NCBI GenBank assembly: GCA_009903905.1
Contig: WYEI01000030.1
Coordinates: 1-14,355 of the forward strand
DNA length: 14,355 nucleotides
Reading direction: 5' to 3'
Source of the DNA: Pyrobaculum sp.
GTDB lineage: Archaea; Thermoproteota; Thermoprotei; Thermoproteales; Thermoproteaceae
Position 1 is the stretch's first letter; each line of letters begins with the position of its first letter. Shown piece after piece: positions 13,991 through 14,355 of the stretch. The notes below the pieces were generated by a model. The model saw only the letters and a program-made list of their open reading frames with translations, was not told the origin of the DNA and did not search any database. A program made the translations under genes and the position numbers.

Positions 13991-14355
13991 CCGCTATCAG
14001 TCAATTTTTTGCGTTTTTCTCCTAGATCATGGGGTAGAGTACGCCACAGCCTGATCGAATACGCCTTTATGCCGAGTTTCCTGAGTCTTTCCGCAACGTC
14101 GAGGCTGAGCCCCCCGCCGTAGCAGTAGAAGACGTAGGTCTTGTCGCGGCCCATTCTGTCGACGAGCGAAAGGACGTCCTCCGGATCGCCCCTCACCGCG
14201 CCGGGGAGATGCCACCTTCTGTAGGACTCCTCATCTCTTAAGTCTACCACCACCGCGTCTGGGGGAAACTCCCCGATTTCTAGGTCCTGCGGCGGCGTCA
14301 AAGACTTTATGTATTCGTCGAGTTCTCTCTTGCGCAGTATCTTCATGCTCTTCAC
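13987..14355 (-). CDS. Rhodanese-domain protein, probably C-terminus of ThiI (partial)
   Basis: A rhodanese fold: VVVDLRDEESYRRWHLPGAV and a catalytic loop with Cys78 (YVFYCYGGGLSLDVAERLRKLG). Such domains carry a persulfide on the loop cysteine. The lead sequence KILRKRELDEYIKSLTPP fits the linker before the rhodanese domain of ThiI, which transfers sulfur in 4-thiouridine and thiamine thiazole synthesis. The frame is open to the window edge. If it begins at GTG 14355 or ATG 14346 it would be a stand-alone rhodanese of about 120 residues. After RLWR (residue 105) the lysine-rich tail differs from the fragment at 11640-11770 and may have been supplied by the adjoining PaREP2 unit. Converges on PaREP2a with overlapping stops. 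Confidence 0.7.
   Translation of the reverse strand: MKSMKILRKRELDEYIKSLTPPQDLEIGEFPPDAVVVDLRDEESYRRWHLPGAVRGDPEDVLSLVDRMGRDKTYVFYCYGGGLSLDVAERLRKLGIKAYSIRLWRTLPHDLGEKRKKLTDSG
14041..14079. repeat. 39-bp direct repeat, right copy
   Basis: Identical to 11676-11714. It lies inside the intact rhodanese gene (KLGIKAYSIRLWR codons), 50 bases beyond the PaREP2a stop of unit 2. Confidence 0.95.

Noticed and set aside
11764..14005. Shared TATCAGT...CAAT motif just outside both ends of PaREP2 unit 2 as an element end signal
   Set aside because: The match is short and gapped (a two-base insertion) and is absent at the ends of unit 1.
13990..14035. Possible C/D sRNA at the rhodanese 3' end (ATGATCT ... 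CTGA, minus strand)
   Set aside because: The C box lacks the essential G of UGAUGA, there are no internal boxes, and no paired external stem.

Overview
The window looks like chromosomal DNA of a hyperthermophilic crenarchaeon of the Thermoproteales, most likely a Pyrobaculum. Three things point there: two copies of the PaREP2 repeat family (named from Pyrobaculum aerophilum), an archaeal-type phosphoenolpyruvate carboxylase, and archaeal promoters with TATA-like boxes 24-28 bases before start codons, implying mostly leaderless mRNAs. No identity was checked against a database.

Layout. Bases 1-4052 hold PaREP2 unit 1. It has a full-length PaREP2b protein gene (about 1159 aa, minus strand) and a divergently oriented, truncated and frameshifted PaREP2a pseudogene. 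Between this unit and ppcA lies a strong candidate C/D box methylation-guide sRNA (4082-4139, minus). ppcA (4177-5556, minus) follows, with a decayed 3' end of a beta-CASP metallo-beta-lactamase gene just upstream. Bases 5807-8249 form a two-gene plus-strand operon for cell-surface proteins: a membrane-anchored heptad coiled coil with a beta-sandwich ectodomain, then a membrane-anchored CAP/SCP-domain protein. Convergent to it is a 691-aa protein with two tandem Cdc48 N-domains and a five-helix membrane domain but no AAA ATPase. Next come an intact beta-CASP nuclease gene (10646-11590) and a second C/D sRNA candidate (11640-11689, plus). One symmetric TATA element appears to serve both. From 11640 to the end, a decayed rhodanese fragment, a broken PaREP2 unit 2 and an intact rhodanese-domain gene (probably the end of thiI) follow one another. 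A perfect 39-bp direct repeat brackets unit 2.

How it fits together. The housekeeping genes (ppcA, beta-CASP nuclease, rhodanese) are interleaved with PaREP2 units. At or near the unit ends lie scraps of the same two neighbouring gene types (beta-CASP and rhodanese), as if repeated insertion or recombination at gene 3' ends had copied pieces of them. The PaREP2b C-terminal half looks like serial LAGLIDADG-type folds (inference), which would fit a mobile or formerly mobile system. The points most worth following are the two sRNA candidates, the ATPase-less Cdc48N membrane protein, and the PaREP2 units with their att-like flanks.
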